In this document: piece after piece, positions 44,513-56,185 of the stretch
Numbering within the stretch: position 1 is the first letter of the stretch
Layout of the letters: every line of letters starts with the position of its first letter
Source of the DNA: Solidesulfovibrio magneticus RS-1
GTDB lineage: Bacteria; Desulfobacterota; Desulfovibrionia; Desulfovibrionales; Desulfovibrionaceae
Direction: 5' to 3'
DNA length: 64,000 nt
Assembly: GCF_000010665.1 (NCBI RefSeq)
Contig: NC_012796.1
Coordinates: forward strand, 3,129,501 to 3,193,500
Notes under the pieces: model-generated
Databases searched by the model: none
The model's input: the letters and a program-made list of their open reading frames with translations, nothing else
What the model was told of the DNA's origin: nothing
Position numbers and translations under genes: made by a program

Positions 44513-44548
44513 GGACAAAGCGGCCGCTGCGACGCGGCCGCTTTGTCC
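44513..44548. other. Strong hairpin between tig and clpP
   Basis: A perfect 15-bp stem (GGACAAAGCGGCCGC and complement) with a six-base loop lies between the tig stop and clpP start. No T-run follows on the minus strand, so it may be an RNA-processing or stability element rather than a terminator. Confidence 0.6.
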
Positions 44549-44586
44549 TGGTTTCATTTTCAATGCAAGAAGCGGTCCCGCTCCGT

Positions 44587-45909
44587 CTAGTCCTGGGCTT
44601 CCTCGCCGGCCGGCTTTTCGACCGGGGCGACCTTGGTCACCAGGGCGTTGGCGTAGATCAGGTCCGCCGCCTTGTCGCACAGCAGCTTGTCGCGCACCAT
44701 GATCATGAGGCCGTTGTCCTCATAGTAGCGCTTGAGCATGATGACGTCCTGGCCGGCCTGGGTCGAGAGGCGGTAGAAGAACGCGTCCATCTCCTGGGGA
44801 GTGACGGTCAATTCTTCCTTCAGGGCCACGGCGGAGAGGAAGATCTGGGTCTTGACCAGTTCCTCGGCGCGCGGGCGCATCTCGCCCTGGATGTCGGCCA
44901 GGGTCTTGCCGGTGGACTCCAGGCTCTTGCCCCGGCGCTCCAGCTGCCCCACGAATTCCTCGACCATCTGTCCGAGCTGCTGCTCCACAACGGCGGGCGG
45001 CAGCGGGAAGTCCAGGGTGGCCAGCAGGCTGTCCAGCAGCTTCTTCTGGGCCGAGGACCGGTGCAGGTCCTCGCGGGACTTCTTGTAGGACATGGTAATG
45101 GCTTCGCGCATCTTGTCCAGGTTTTCGAAGTTGCCGGCCTTCTTGGCCAGCTCGTCGTCCACCGGCGGCAGGGTGCGTTCCTTGATGACGTGGACGGCCA
45201 CCTTCATGGTGACGGTGCGGCCGGCCAGCTCGGTATTGATGAAGTCGGCCGGGAAGGTGACATCCCCTTCCCCTTCATTGCCCGAGGCGATGGTCTTGAC
45301 CAACTCTTCAAAGGCCGGCAGGGCCTGGCCTTCGCCCAGGGTCAATTCGAAATTCTCGGCCCGAACGCCGGGGATGGCCTTGCCGTCCTCGAAGGCCTCG
45401 AAGGTGACGGACACGATTTCCCCGTCCTTGGCCGGACGATTGTCGCTCAGCGGCTTCACTTCGGCCAGATTCTTGCGCACCCGCTCGATGACGGATTCGA
45501 TGTCGGCCTCGGAGACGACGACGTCTTCCTCTTCCACGGCCTGGCCCTTGTATTCGGGCAGATCGAAGGCCGGGGCGTGCTCGAAGCTGAAGGTATATTC
45601 CAGGGGCTCGCCCTTGGTCAGGGCCGCTTCGCTCACGTCCAGGCCGGAGAGCGGCGACAGCTTGAGTTCGCCCATGATCTCGTTGATGTGCACGTTGATG
45701 AGGTCGGTGGTGGCTTCGCTGACGATCTCTTTCTTGAAGCGCTGCTCGACGACGCTGGACGGCACCTTGCCCTTGCGGAAACCCTTGAGGTCGGTCCGGG
45801 AGCGGAACATGGCCACGGCGGAAGCCAGGGCGGCGTTGGCCTCTTCGGCCGGCACGGACACGGTGACCTGCGTTTTGACAGGCGAAAGCTGATTAACGGT
45901 ATATTCCAA
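44587..45909 (-). CDS. tig: Trigger factor, ribosome-associated chaperone (TTG start)
   Basis: A 440-residue peptidyl-prolyl isomerase chaperone. The N-terminal ribosome-binding domain has the signature FRKGKVPSSVVEQRF (usually GFRxGKxP). The FKBP-type domain lies at about 150-235 and the C-terminal chaperone domain after that. The family's initial residues (MEYxVxxxSPVK) appear here as LEYTVNQLSPVK, and the first codon is TTG at 45909 with GGAGG about six bases upstream, so TTG is the likely start. Longer frames to 45984 have no homology. First gene of the tig-clpP-clpX-lon cluster; a heat-shock-like promoter candidate lies upstream. Confidence 0.92.
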   Translation of the reverse strand: MEYTVNQLSPVKTQVTVSVPAEEANAALASAVAMFRSRTDLKGFRKGKVPSSVVEQRFKKEIVSEATTDLINVHINEIMGELKLSPLSGLDVSEAALTKGEPLEYTFSFEHAPAFDLPEYKGQAVEEEDVVVSEADIESVIERVRKNLAEVKPLSDNRPAKDGEIVSVTFEAFEDGKAIPGVRAENFELTLGEGQALPAFEELVKTIASGNEGEGDVTFPADFINTELAGRTVTMKVAVHVIKERTLPPVDDELAKKAGNFENLDKMREAITMSYKKSREDLHRSSAQKKLLDSLLATLDFPLPPAVVEQQLGQMVEEFVGQLERRGKSLESTGKTLADIQGEMRPRAEELVKTQIFLSAVALKEELTVTPQEMDAFFYRLSTQAGQDVIMLKRYYEDNGLMIMVRDKLLCDKAADLIYANALVTKVAPVEKPAGEEAQD

Positions 45910-46073
45910 GGCATCCTCCAAGATGTTCGCTGGCGGGCGGGCCGTCGCAGCGGATTTTCGGTCGTATTCTGGAAAAAATCGCAAGCGAATACAAAATGGG
46001 TCATGCTACAGGAAGCACCCCCAAATGAAAAGGGCAAAATGCCCCGCCACCGGCGGCGGCGGACCGCGCCGGA

Positions 46074-46102
46074 ACATGGGGGCATAGGCGAGGCGGCGTC
46101 AA
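46074..46102 (-). promoter_or_regulatory. Candidate heat-shock (sigma-32-like) promoter upstream of tig
   Basis: On the minus strand TTGACG is followed after 15 bases by CCCCATGT, matching the sigma-32 pattern of a TTGAA-type -35 and CCCCATnT -10. It lies about 165 bases before the tig start, just past the hyuB stop. Chaperone and protease genes are expected targets. Confidence 0.4.
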
Positions 46103-46109
46103 AAGGCAA

Positions 46110-47675
46110 TCAGGAAGACGCGCCCCAGCCGCCGCCGCCCGGCGTCTGGATGCACAGCCTGTCCCCGGCCCGCAGCCGCACATGGAACTTGCCCGGCATG
46201 GCCATGCCGCCGGTACTGCGCGTCACCACATTGACGCCGGCCGCCCCTTCCCCGCCGCCGCAAAGGCCCCAGGGGCCGCGCAGCCGCCGGTCGGAGAGGA
46301 CCGTGGCCTCCATGGGACCCAGGGCCTCGATCTCGCGCACCAGCCCCTCGCCGCCCACATGCCGCCCCGGACCGCCGGAACCCTGACGCAGGGCATAGCG
46401 CGTCACGCGGATGGGGTAGGCGTATTCCAGGGCCTCCACCGGAGTGTTGAGGGTGTTGGTCATGTGGGAGTGGACGGCCGATTGTCCCGGGCCGGCCGCA
46501 TCGGCTCCGGCCCCGCCGGCCAACGTCTCGTAGTAGGTGAAGGGTTTGCCGCTTCGCGGATCGACGCCGCCCATGGCCAGATTGTTCATGGTGCCCTGGG
46601 AGGCGGCCGGTATGCGGTCGGGCAGGGCCCGGGACAGGGCCAGCAGGATGACGTCCACCAGACGCTGGGAGGTCTCGACGTTGCCGCCGGCCACGGCGGC
46701 CGGGAAACGGGCGTCGACGAGGGTTCCGGCCTTGGTCGTGACGTCGATGGGCCGCAGGCAGCCGGCGTTGGCCGGCACGGCCTGGCCGGCCAGGGCGCGG
46801 AACACATAGAGCGCGGCGGACACGACAATGGCCCGCACGGCGTTTATGCAGCCGGGCGTTTGCGGATCGCTGCGGGAAAAATCGAGTTCGGCCCGGCCGC
46901 CTTCGACGGTAAGCGTCAGGCGCAGGGTCGGTTCGTTGGTTCCGGCCCCGTCGTTGTCCAGGCTGTCGGCCGCTTCATAGGTTCCGTCGGGGATGGCCTC
47001 GATGGCGGCTTGCATGAGGCGTTCGGCGTAATCGAGCAGCGCGGTACCCATGGCGGCCAGCCGTTCGCGGCCGTAAGCGGCGGCCAGCGCGGTCAGCCGG
47101 GCGATGCCGGTGCGGTTGGCCATGATCTGGGCGGCGAAGTCGCCCTGGCGCTCCTGGGGCGTGCGCACGTTGGCCAAAAACAGGTCCATGACGCCCTGGA
47201 CGATCTCGCCTTCGGCCACGATCTTGACCGGCGGTATGACGAGGCCTTCCTGAAAGATGGAGGTGGACAGCGGCATGGAGCCGGCGGCCATGCCGCCGAC
47301 GTCGGCGTGGTGGGCGCGGCAGGCCACGTAAAATAAGGGTGAGTCGCCGCCGGCATGGACGGGCGCGACCAGGGTGATGTCGGGCAGATGGGTGCCGCCC
47401 CGGAAGGGATCGTTGAGCATGACCATGTCGCCCGGCCCGAGGTCGATGGCGTCGATGGCGGCGCGCACGGACAGCGGCATGGAGCCGAGGTGCACGGGGA
47501 TATGGGCGGCCTGGGCGATCATGTCGCCGCCGGAATCGAACACGGCGCAGGAGAAGTCGCGGCGTTCCTTGATATTCGGCGAATAGGCGGTCCGGGTCAG
47601 GGCGACGCCCATTTCCTCGGCCACGGAAGCGAATTTGTTCTTGAAGACTTCGAGGGTGATCGGGGTGATGTTCAT
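46110..47675 (-). CDS. Hydantoinase B/oxoprolinase family protein (HyuB-like)
   Basis: A 521-residue enzyme subunit. Family segments are the N-terminal VFKNKFASVAEEMGVALTRTAYSPN, HLGSMPLSVRAAI, DMVMLNDPFRGGTHLPDIT and the C-terminal GGEGLVREIEALGPMEATVLSDRRLRGPWG-like region ending in a GGGG(W)G-type tail. With the HyuA-type subunit (at 48434) these form ATP-dependent hydantoinases, 5-oxoprolinases or acetone/acetophenone carboxylases. The exact substrate is undecided, so no symbol is given. The gene is separated from hyuA by a glycosyltransferase gene. Confidence 0.88.
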   Translation of the reverse strand: MNITPITLEVFKNKFASVAEEMGVALTRTAYSPNIKERRDFSCAVFDSGGDMIAQAAHIPVHLGSMPLSVRAAIDAIDLGPGDMVMLNDPFRGGTHLPDITLVAPVHAGGDSPLFYVACRAHHADVGGMAAGSMPLSTSIFQEGLVIPPVKIVAEGEIVQGVMDLFLANVRTPQERQGDFAAQIMANRTGIARLTALAAAYGRERLAAMGTALLDYAERLMQAAIEAIPDGTYEAADSLDNDGAGTNEPTLRLTLTVEGGRAELDFSRSDPQTPGCINAVRAIVVSAALYVFRALAGQAVPANAGCLRPIDVTTKAGTLVDARFPAAVAGGNVETSQRLVDVILLALSRALPDRIPAASQGTMNNLAMGGVDPRSGKPFTYYETLAGGAGADAAGPGQSAVHSHMTNTLNTPVEALEYAYPIRVTRYALRQGSGGPGRHVGGEGLVREIEALGPMEATVLSDRRLRGPWGLCGGGEGAAGVNVVTRSTGGMAMPGKFHVRLRAGDRLCIQTPGGGGWGASS

Positions 47676-47690
47676 GGCTGCTCCGTCCCG

Positions 47691-48433
47691 TCAACCGTTG
47701 CGGCGCGCGCCCTGGCGCGCCAGATAGGCCGAAAAATCCCCACTATACGCCCTACTCCCCACATGGGTGAGCTTGCCCGCCACGCTCACATGGACTTTCC
47801 CGCCGATGTCGCACCAGCGTTTGCAAAACGCATAATCCTCGGGAAGATAGTTGCGCGTCTCGGGGTCGATCATGGTGTCGAAAAACGCGAAATTGTCCGC
47901 CGCCGGTTCGTTGGTGCAGGCAAAGCCGTAGTGCAGTTCCGGGTAGGCCGCCGCCAACTTTACCAGCACTTCGCGCCTTATCAGCATGAACCCCGTGGCC
48001 GCGTACTCCACTTCCAGAAACCCTTGCCCGTCCACCTGGCAACCGGGTTTGAGCTTCACGGCATAATCCAGGCTGGCCGCCTCGGCCGCGGCCGGCGGCG
48101 TGCCGGCCGGCTGGGCCATGACCCGGTCTAGGGCGAGTCCCTTGACCGGATAGACGCCGCAGACCACGTCCTTGCCCGAACCGAGCAGATGCGGCACGAG
48201 CAGCGGCTCGAAGGCGATGTCGGCGTCGATAAACAGCAGATGCGTGGCCGATTCGTCGCGCAACACGGCACTCGCGATGGAGTTTCGCGCCCGGGTGATG
48301 AGGCTCTCGTGGCAGGGGGTGAGCAGCCGAAACGGCGTCCTGGCCCGGTTGAGCACGTCCTTTACGCCCATCATGGCGAGCATGTACGGCACCGTGACCA
48401 TGCCGCCGAAGCACGGCGTGCCGATGACGAGCG

Positions 48434-48437
<4 letters not shown>
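47691..48437 (-). CDS. Glycosyltransferase-like protein lodged between hyuA and hyuB
   Basis: A 248-residue protein. The segments CHESLITRARNSIASAVLRD, LLFIDADIAFEP (a D-x-D metal/sugar-nucleotide motif) and ATGFMLIRREVL are typical of family 2-like glycosyltransferases and of phage-type anp1-like transferases. The GTG start at 48437 overlaps the TGA of hyuA by four bases (GTGA), so translation is coupled. A longer frame upstream only overlaps hyuA. It lies between two hydantoinase-type subunits, where no transferase is expected; it may have been inserted, or act on a shared substrate. Acceptor and donor are unknown. Confidence 0.75.
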
Positions 48438-50422
<1,985 letters not shown>

Positions 50423-50610
50423 CGCGCCCCCTTTTTCCCTTTTTGCAAGGGATGGCAGCTACCTGGTTGACGAAAATGCAATGCGTCCCACGCCACGAGG
50501 CGTGGACCAGGGAGGCGCGCTGGCAAAAAAAATCGCGCGCCGTTCCCGGGCGGCTGGGCCATCCCGGGCCGGGCGGAACCACTATTGCGGATTTCCGATT
50601 TTTTTCAAGG

Positions 50611-50649
50611 GGCAACGCCGCCGCGTCACGACGACGTGACGGCGTTGCC
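50611..50649. other. Bulged hairpin past the icd stop
   Basis: GGCAACGCC pairs with GGCGTTGCC and an inner GTCACG with CGTGAC, with a five-base bulge on one side. It lies just downstream of the isocitrate dehydrogenase stop. No T-run follows on the minus strand, so its role as a terminator is uncertain. Confidence 0.45.
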
Positions 50650-50668
50650 ATGGAATCGAAAGGAAGAA

Positions 50669-51820
<1,152 letters not shown>

Positions 51821-51878
51821 GCGCCTGGGCTCCTCTTGGGAAAATTTAAACAAAAAAGGAAAATAGAAAGGGAGCCGG

Positions 51879-52307
51879 TCATTTGTCAACCGGCCGCCCG
51901 GCCGCCGGCGGCCCCGGCGGCCCGGGGTCCAGAAAATGGGCCGCGAACTGCCGGGCCACTCGCCGTTGCCGGTGTTCGGGCATGGTCCAAAACTCGGCGT
52001 CGGCCCCACACAGGGCCAGGAGCTGGACTAGTGCCGCCTCGCGGCCATCGCGGTCAAGGGTTGGCCAGTCGGGCCGGGCCATGCGCCGGGCGGCCTCGCC
52101 GCGGCAGGCGTCGACGTAACGCTTGGGAATGGGGGCCTCGGCCGGAGCGCGCAGGTCCGGGCCGCCCACAGCCCGGGGATCGGTCCGGCCGCCCTGGCGC
52201 ATGTTGCCCAAAAGCGGAAAATGCGGCGACGGGACAACCTCCCGCAACACGAAAAGCAGACCGGCGAACAGGAAAAAGGCCAGCGGAACCAGCGGTTTTC
52301 GATCCAT
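51879..52307 (-). CDS. Small membrane-anchored protein of unknown function
   Basis: A 142-residue protein with one N-terminal hydrophobic helix (LVPLAFFLFAGLLFVLREVV, about 6-25), then a polar, proline- and arginine-rich region (with two cysteines, one each in DACRGEA and LALCGADAEFW). It is likely an inner-membrane or lipid-free exported protein facing the periplasm. I recognise no family. A longer frame runs to 52577, but the ATG at 52307 with GGGGAC upstream is better placed. It is on the same strand as icd, 58 bases upstream of it, so they may be co-transcribed. Confidence 0.55.
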   Translation of the reverse strand: MDRKPLVPLAFFLFAGLLFVLREVVPSPHFPLLGNMRQGGRTDPRAVGGPDLRAPAEAPIPKRYVDACRGEAARRMARPDWPTLDRDGREAALVQLLALCGADAEFWTMPEHRQRRVARQFAAHFLDPGPPGPPAAGRPVDK

Positions 52308-52498
52308 GACGGACGTCCCCGGCCGGTCGGCGGCGGATGCGTCCGTCACCGTTGCCCGCACCCTGCCCCAGTCCCGTCCCCGACGGCTCGGGAACGGTCC
52401 AAGGGGGCAAGCGGACTCGACGATCGCTCCCGGCGCTTCCCGGCGGCCGCCCCCAGCCGGAAAACCGGCCCGGCGCGGGTTGGGAGACATCCCGCCCG

Positions 52499-53875
52499 TT
52501 ACGGCTGCGGGGTCTCGGCGGCGTAGCGCCGCAGTTTGGCGGTCACGTTGTCCTCGATCCAATGCCCGTCCCACCATTCGATGGGAATGACGGGCTGGCC
52601 CGAGAGGTAGACCGCAAAATGCACCTGATCGCCCGGGGTCAGGCCCGTGGTTCCGGTCGTGCCCACGAGTTCGCCCTTTTTGAGCACGTCGCCGACCTTG
52701 ACGGCGATGGAGCCGAGGTTGGCGTAGACCGTCAGAAGGCTCAGGCCGTGGTCCATGACCACGGTGTTGCCGTAGACGCCCAGAGGCCCGGCAAAGACCA
52801 CGTCCCCGGCGTTGGCGGCCGGGACTTGCGCTCCCGGAACCGACGCCAGGCCGATGCCGTCGCTTAATTCACGGCCGATCTCCTGGCCCTTGTAGGTATA
52901 GATGCGGTCGGCCCCGAAGGACCCGCGCACCACGGACCGGGGCAGGTAGATGAAGCCGCCGTCCCACAAGGGCTCGGGGCCGGACTTGGCCGACAGCGAC
53001 CCGATGAAAGCGGCGTTTTGCCGGCGCAACTCGGTGTTTAACTTTTTAAATCGTTCCACCGGATCGCGCTCCTGGGGAAACAGTCCGGCGAAGGCCGGCA
53101 GCCGGGCGGCCAGGAAATCGTCGGTGATCTCCACCCGCTCCTCGCGAAACCGCCGTTTGATGGCCATATTGACGAAAAATCCGGTTTTTTCGTTGCCGGC
53201 GGCGTCCTCCACAAAGAGCCTGGGCTTGTAGGCCTCGGCATCGAGGTCGCTGGGGAAGGCGAACAGGCAGGCATATTGGCCGCTTTTTTGCTTGTAGCCC
53301 GGAAAGAACCGATCCCCCACCATCACGCCGCTGCGCGCCACGTCTTTATTTACTTCATAGACGACCAGCCCGGCTCCGCCCTGGCGCATGTAGTGCGCCG
53401 GGGTCAAGGCCTTGATGGTGGGCGGCACGGGGTCAAGCAGCATCCGCTTGTTGACCCGGGCGGCGTTGCCGGCCCCGAGGTTGGCGTGGGAGCCGTCGTG
53501 GGCGGCGATCTGGATTTCGAAGGCCCCGCCGCGCAGTTCCGAATGCTCCAGGCTGAAGCGTTCGCTGACCTGGTCGCGGGGCGGATCGTAGACCCGGCGC
53601 AGCACGTCGGCCCGGCGCTGGCCCTGGGCCACGGTGACGGTGAGCGACCGGATGCCGGACTGGTCGTCGGAGGCGGTGACCACGAAGGGACGCTTGAGCG
53701 AGGCGGCCTCGGCCTGGGGCGAAAGCGTCACTTGCGGCTTTTCGGCGTCCTTGAGGAACAGCTGATAGCCGGCGAACCCGGCGACGACGACCGGCGAGGC
53801 CAGGAGTCCCAAGGCCAGGAGCCAGAAGGCCGGCCCCGTTTTTCCGCTTTTTTTAAACGGCTTTAAAATGCGCAT
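52499..53875 (-). CDS. M23-fold paralogue lacking most catalytic residues (pseudo-peptidase)
   Basis: A 458-residue membrane-anchored protein with the same layout as the M23 enzyme at 27559: an N-terminal helix (about 17-39), Ig-like region and C-terminal LytM domain. Aligning the two, H322 becomes S338 and D326 becomes G342 (QEIGRELSDGIGLAS), H370 becomes N386 (YANL), and H401 becomes Q417 (GDQVHFAV); only H419 remains. A zinc site cannot form normally. Such degenerate LytM proteins (EnvC or NlpD type) activate amidases or build complexes instead of cutting peptidoglycan. The start at ATG 53875 gives MRILKPFKKSGK; it is divergent to the 3D-domain gene with a 89-base gap. Confidence 0.9.
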   Translation of the reverse strand: MRILKPFKKSGKTGPAFWLLALGLLASPVVVAGFAGYQLFLKDAEKPQVTLSPQAEAASLKRPFVVTASDDQSGIRSLTVTVAQGQRRADVLRRVYDPPRDQVSERFSLEHSELRGGAFEIQIAAHDGSHANLGAGNAARVNKRMLLDPVPPTIKALTPAHYMRQGGAGLVVYEVNKDVARSGVMVGDRFFPGYKQKSGQYACLFAFPSDLDAEAYKPRLFVEDAAGNEKTGFFVNMAIKRRFREERVEITDDFLAARLPAFAGLFPQERDPVERFKKLNTELRRQNAAFIGSLSAKSGPEPLWDGGFIYLPRSVVRGSFGADRIYTYKGQEIGRELSDGIGLASVPGAQVPAANAGDVVFAGPLGVYGNTVVMDHGLSLLTVYANLGSIAVKVGDVLKKGELVGTTGTTGLTPGDQVHFAVYLSGQPVIPIEWWDGHWIEDNVTAKLRRYAAETPQP

Positions 53876-53964
53876 GGTGCAAGTATCCCCTGTCGCCGCA
53901 GTGGCGACACTATAGGCGAGGCCGGCCGGCCGGGCAAGCCGCCCGGCGGCGAAACGGAGTTTGC

Positions 53965-54492
53965 ATGGCTGACGACGAAAAAACGACCACCGCAACGCCG
54001 CCCATCAAGGGGGGCCTTTGCATGGCGGCGGCCACGGCCGCCCTGGCCGTGTCGGCCCTGGCGCTCACCCAGGCCGGCGACTGGCTGCGCCGGGCCACGG
54101 GCGAGCTGCGCCACGAAACCGTGCTCATGGCCCAGGACGCGGCCATGGCCCGGTCCGAGGCGGCCATGGCCGCCGGACTTTTCGCCATCGATCCCGAGGA
54201 GCGCCGCCGGCTGCGCCTGACGGCCACGGCCTACTGCCCGGAATGCCTCGACGACGACGGGCCGCAGCTTTCGGCCTCGGGCGCGCCGGTGCGGGCCGGG
54301 CGCACGGTCGCCGTCTCCCGCGACCTGCGTCGGCTCCTGGGTCGCAAGGTCTATATCGAAGGCGTGGGCGTGCGGGTGGTGGAAGACCTCATGCACCCCC
54401 GCCATGCCGGCCGGTTGGATCTGTGCCTGCCCAACAAACGCCAGGCCGTGGATTTCGGCGTGCAAACCCTCGAAGTGGTGATCCTCGACTGA
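53965..54492 (+). CDS. Exported 3D-domain (MltA/YabE-type) protein
   Basis: A 175-residue protein with one N-terminal transmembrane or signal segment (about 19-37). The C-terminal half has a 3D domain: LRLTATAYCPECLDD, then GRTVAVSRDLRRLLG and GVRVVEDLMH...RLDLCLPNKRQAVDFG, with the three conserved aspartates that name the domain. This fold is shared with lytic transglycosylases and resuscitation-type factors acting on peptidoglycan. The cell-wall context (LytM-like gene across the divergent start, glycosylphosphotransferase nearby) supports an envelope role. The reaction is not established. Confidence 0.82.
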   Translation: MADDEKTTTATPPIKGGLCMAAATAALAVSALALTQAGDWLRRATGELRHETVLMAQDAAMARSEAAMAAGLFAIDPEERRRLRLTATAYCPECLDDDGPQLSASGAPVRAGRTVAVSRDLRRLLGRKVYIEGVGVRVVEDLMHPRHAGRLDLCLPNKRQAVDFGVQTLEVVILD

Positions 54493-54495
54493 AGC

Positions 54496-54524
54496 CGGCC
54501 GCCCTGCCCTCTCCCGGGCGGCCG
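54496..54524. terminator. Possible terminator hairpin between convergent genes
   Basis: CGGCCGCCC and GGGCGGCCG pair over nine bases with an 11-base loop. It stands between the 3D gene and the convergent glycosyltransferase gene, without a clear T-run. Confidence 0.35.
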
Positions 54525-54565
54525 TCCCGGCTCCCACATCTGCCTGGGCCGGCCCGTCCCCGCCC

Positions 54566-56002
54566 TCAGTAGGCCCCACGCATGCTGCACACCACCGGAA
54601 TGGTGCGCAGCAAAATCTTGAGGTCCAAGGCCACCGACCAGGTGTCCACGTACTCGATGTCCAGCTCCATCATGCGCTCGAAGCTCGTGGCATTGCGCCC
54701 GCTGATCTGCCACAGGCAGGTGATGCCGGGCTTGACGCCAAAGCGCCGGCGCGGCCAGGTCTTTTCGATGCGCTCCACGTCGCGAAGGGGCAGCGGCCGG
54801 GGGCCGACCAGGCTCATGTCACCGCGAAGGACGTTTATGAGCTGGGGCAGTTCGTCGATGCTTGTGCGCCGCAGCAGCCGGCCCAGAGGCGTGACGCGCG
54901 GGTCATTTTTGATTTTGAACAGCGCCCCGTCCATCTCGTTTTGGGCCTCAAGCGCCTCCTGCATGTCCGGGGCGTTCTCCACCATGGTGCGGAACTTGTA
55001 GAACATGAACCGCCGCTTTCCCAGCCCCACCCGCTCCTGGGCGAAAATGGCCGGACCAGGCGAAGTCAGCCGCACCAAAGCCCAGGTCAGGGCCAGAAGC
55101 GGCGACAGGGCGACCAGGGCGGTCAGCGACACGGACACGTCCAGGAAACGCTTGAGAATGCGCTCGCGTTCGTCGGCCAGGCTGCTCGACAAGGTGGCCA
55201 CCACCTCGCCGCCATGGCTGCCCGGCCGGCTGCCGGGGTTGTTGAGGTCAAAAAGCCTCGCCACCACCGTGGCCGTGACGCCCTGGGCCTCGCAGGCCGT
55301 GACCAGCCCCGTGCCCAGGCGGCTTAACTGCGCAAGCGGCAGGCAGATCACCACCTCGTCCACCACATGCTCGCGCAAATAATCAGCCAGATCGTCGAAG
55401 CGGCAGACCAAATGCGCCGCCTCGGGCTGGGAGCCGGCTGGAGCTACTTCCCAGCCGTCGGCCACGAAGCCCATGAAGCGCCGGCCCTGTTCGGGATGGG
55501 CCAGCATCTCCCGGGCGATCTCCTGGGCCCGCTCCCCGGTTCCAGCCACCAGCACCCGACGGCGCAACAGCCCCTGGGCCTCGCCCATAAACAGCAGCCG
55601 GCGCAGAGCCAGGCGCGACGCCACGCAGCCCAGCGCCGCCATCAGCCAAAAAGCGGCCAGGAAAACCGGCGTGGCCAGGGGCGGACGCAGGGCGGCCGCG
55701 CCTAAAAGCAAGGCCATGACCACGCCGGTGACGGACTTGACCACCTGTTTGACGGCCAGGCGGCGGTCATACAGGGCGGTCTCGGTATAGACGCCGAAAA
55801 ACGGAAAAATGACCAACGTGGCGGCCAGGACGCCAAGCAGCAGGCCAAGGCTTCCCGGGTCCAGGTGCAGATGGGCGGCGCTGGCCGTTTCCGGGGAAAA
55901 GGCCGTGGAGACCGCCGCCGCGACAACAAGCGACAGCGCGGCCAGGGCCAGGTCAAGGGCGCGAAGCCAGGTGATGGCTCCCTGTCTTGAGGCGAAGGGC
56001 AA
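54566..56002 (-). CDS. Undecaprenyl-phosphate glycosylphosphotransferase (exopolysaccharide initiation)
   Basis: A 478-residue membrane protein of the polyprenyl glycosylphosphotransferase family. Four N-terminal helices (about 10-130) are followed by a CoA-binding-like Rossmann segment (LVAGTGERAQEIAREML) and then a fifth helix with the catalytic bacterial sugar-transferase domain: KRFLDVSVSLTAL...SPLLALTWALVRLTSPGP, FYKFRTM, LRRTSIDELPQLINVLRGDM and VGPRPL. It transfers a sugar phosphate to undecaprenyl phosphate to start a polysaccharide chain. No glycosyltransferase cluster adjoins it in this window. Confidence 0.92.
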   Translation of the reverse strand: MPFASRQGAITWLRALDLALAALSLVVAAAVSTAFSPETASAAHLHLDPGSLGLLLGVLAATLVIFPFFGVYTETALYDRRLAVKQVVKSVTGVVMALLLGAAALRPPLATPVFLAAFWLMAALGCVASRLALRRLLFMGEAQGLLRRRVLVAGTGERAQEIAREMLAHPEQGRRFMGFVADGWEVAPAGSQPEAAHLVCRFDDLADYLREHVVDEVVICLPLAQLSRLGTGLVTACEAQGVTATVVARLFDLNNPGSRPGSHGGEVVATLSSSLADERERILKRFLDVSVSLTALVALSPLLALTWALVRLTSPGPAIFAQERVGLGKRRFMFYKFRTMVENAPDMQEALEAQNEMDGALFKIKNDPRVTPLGRLLRRTSIDELPQLINVLRGDMSLVGPRPLPLRDVERIEKTWPRRRFGVKPGITCLWQISGRNATSFERMMELDIEYVDTWSVALDLKILLRTIPVVCSMRGAY

Positions 56003-56185
56003 AGGGTTCCCCCAGCGGTTGCGGCTCGGCCACGGCGGCCGGGCCAGTCGTGACGCGCGGTCCCAAAACGGCCCGGCCCCGCGCAGTCACAAAGGCTACT
56101 CCATCCGCAAGGGGATTTGCAACCTCCGCGCCATTTTCACGTCTCGACCGCGATAACGTCAAAGGCGCGTTTCGAGGACACGGCC

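Noticed and set aside
50611-50649. Terminator for isocitrate dehydrogenase
   Set aside because: The structure is bulged and is followed by A-rich rather than T-rich sequence on the transcribed strand, so I list it only as a hairpin.
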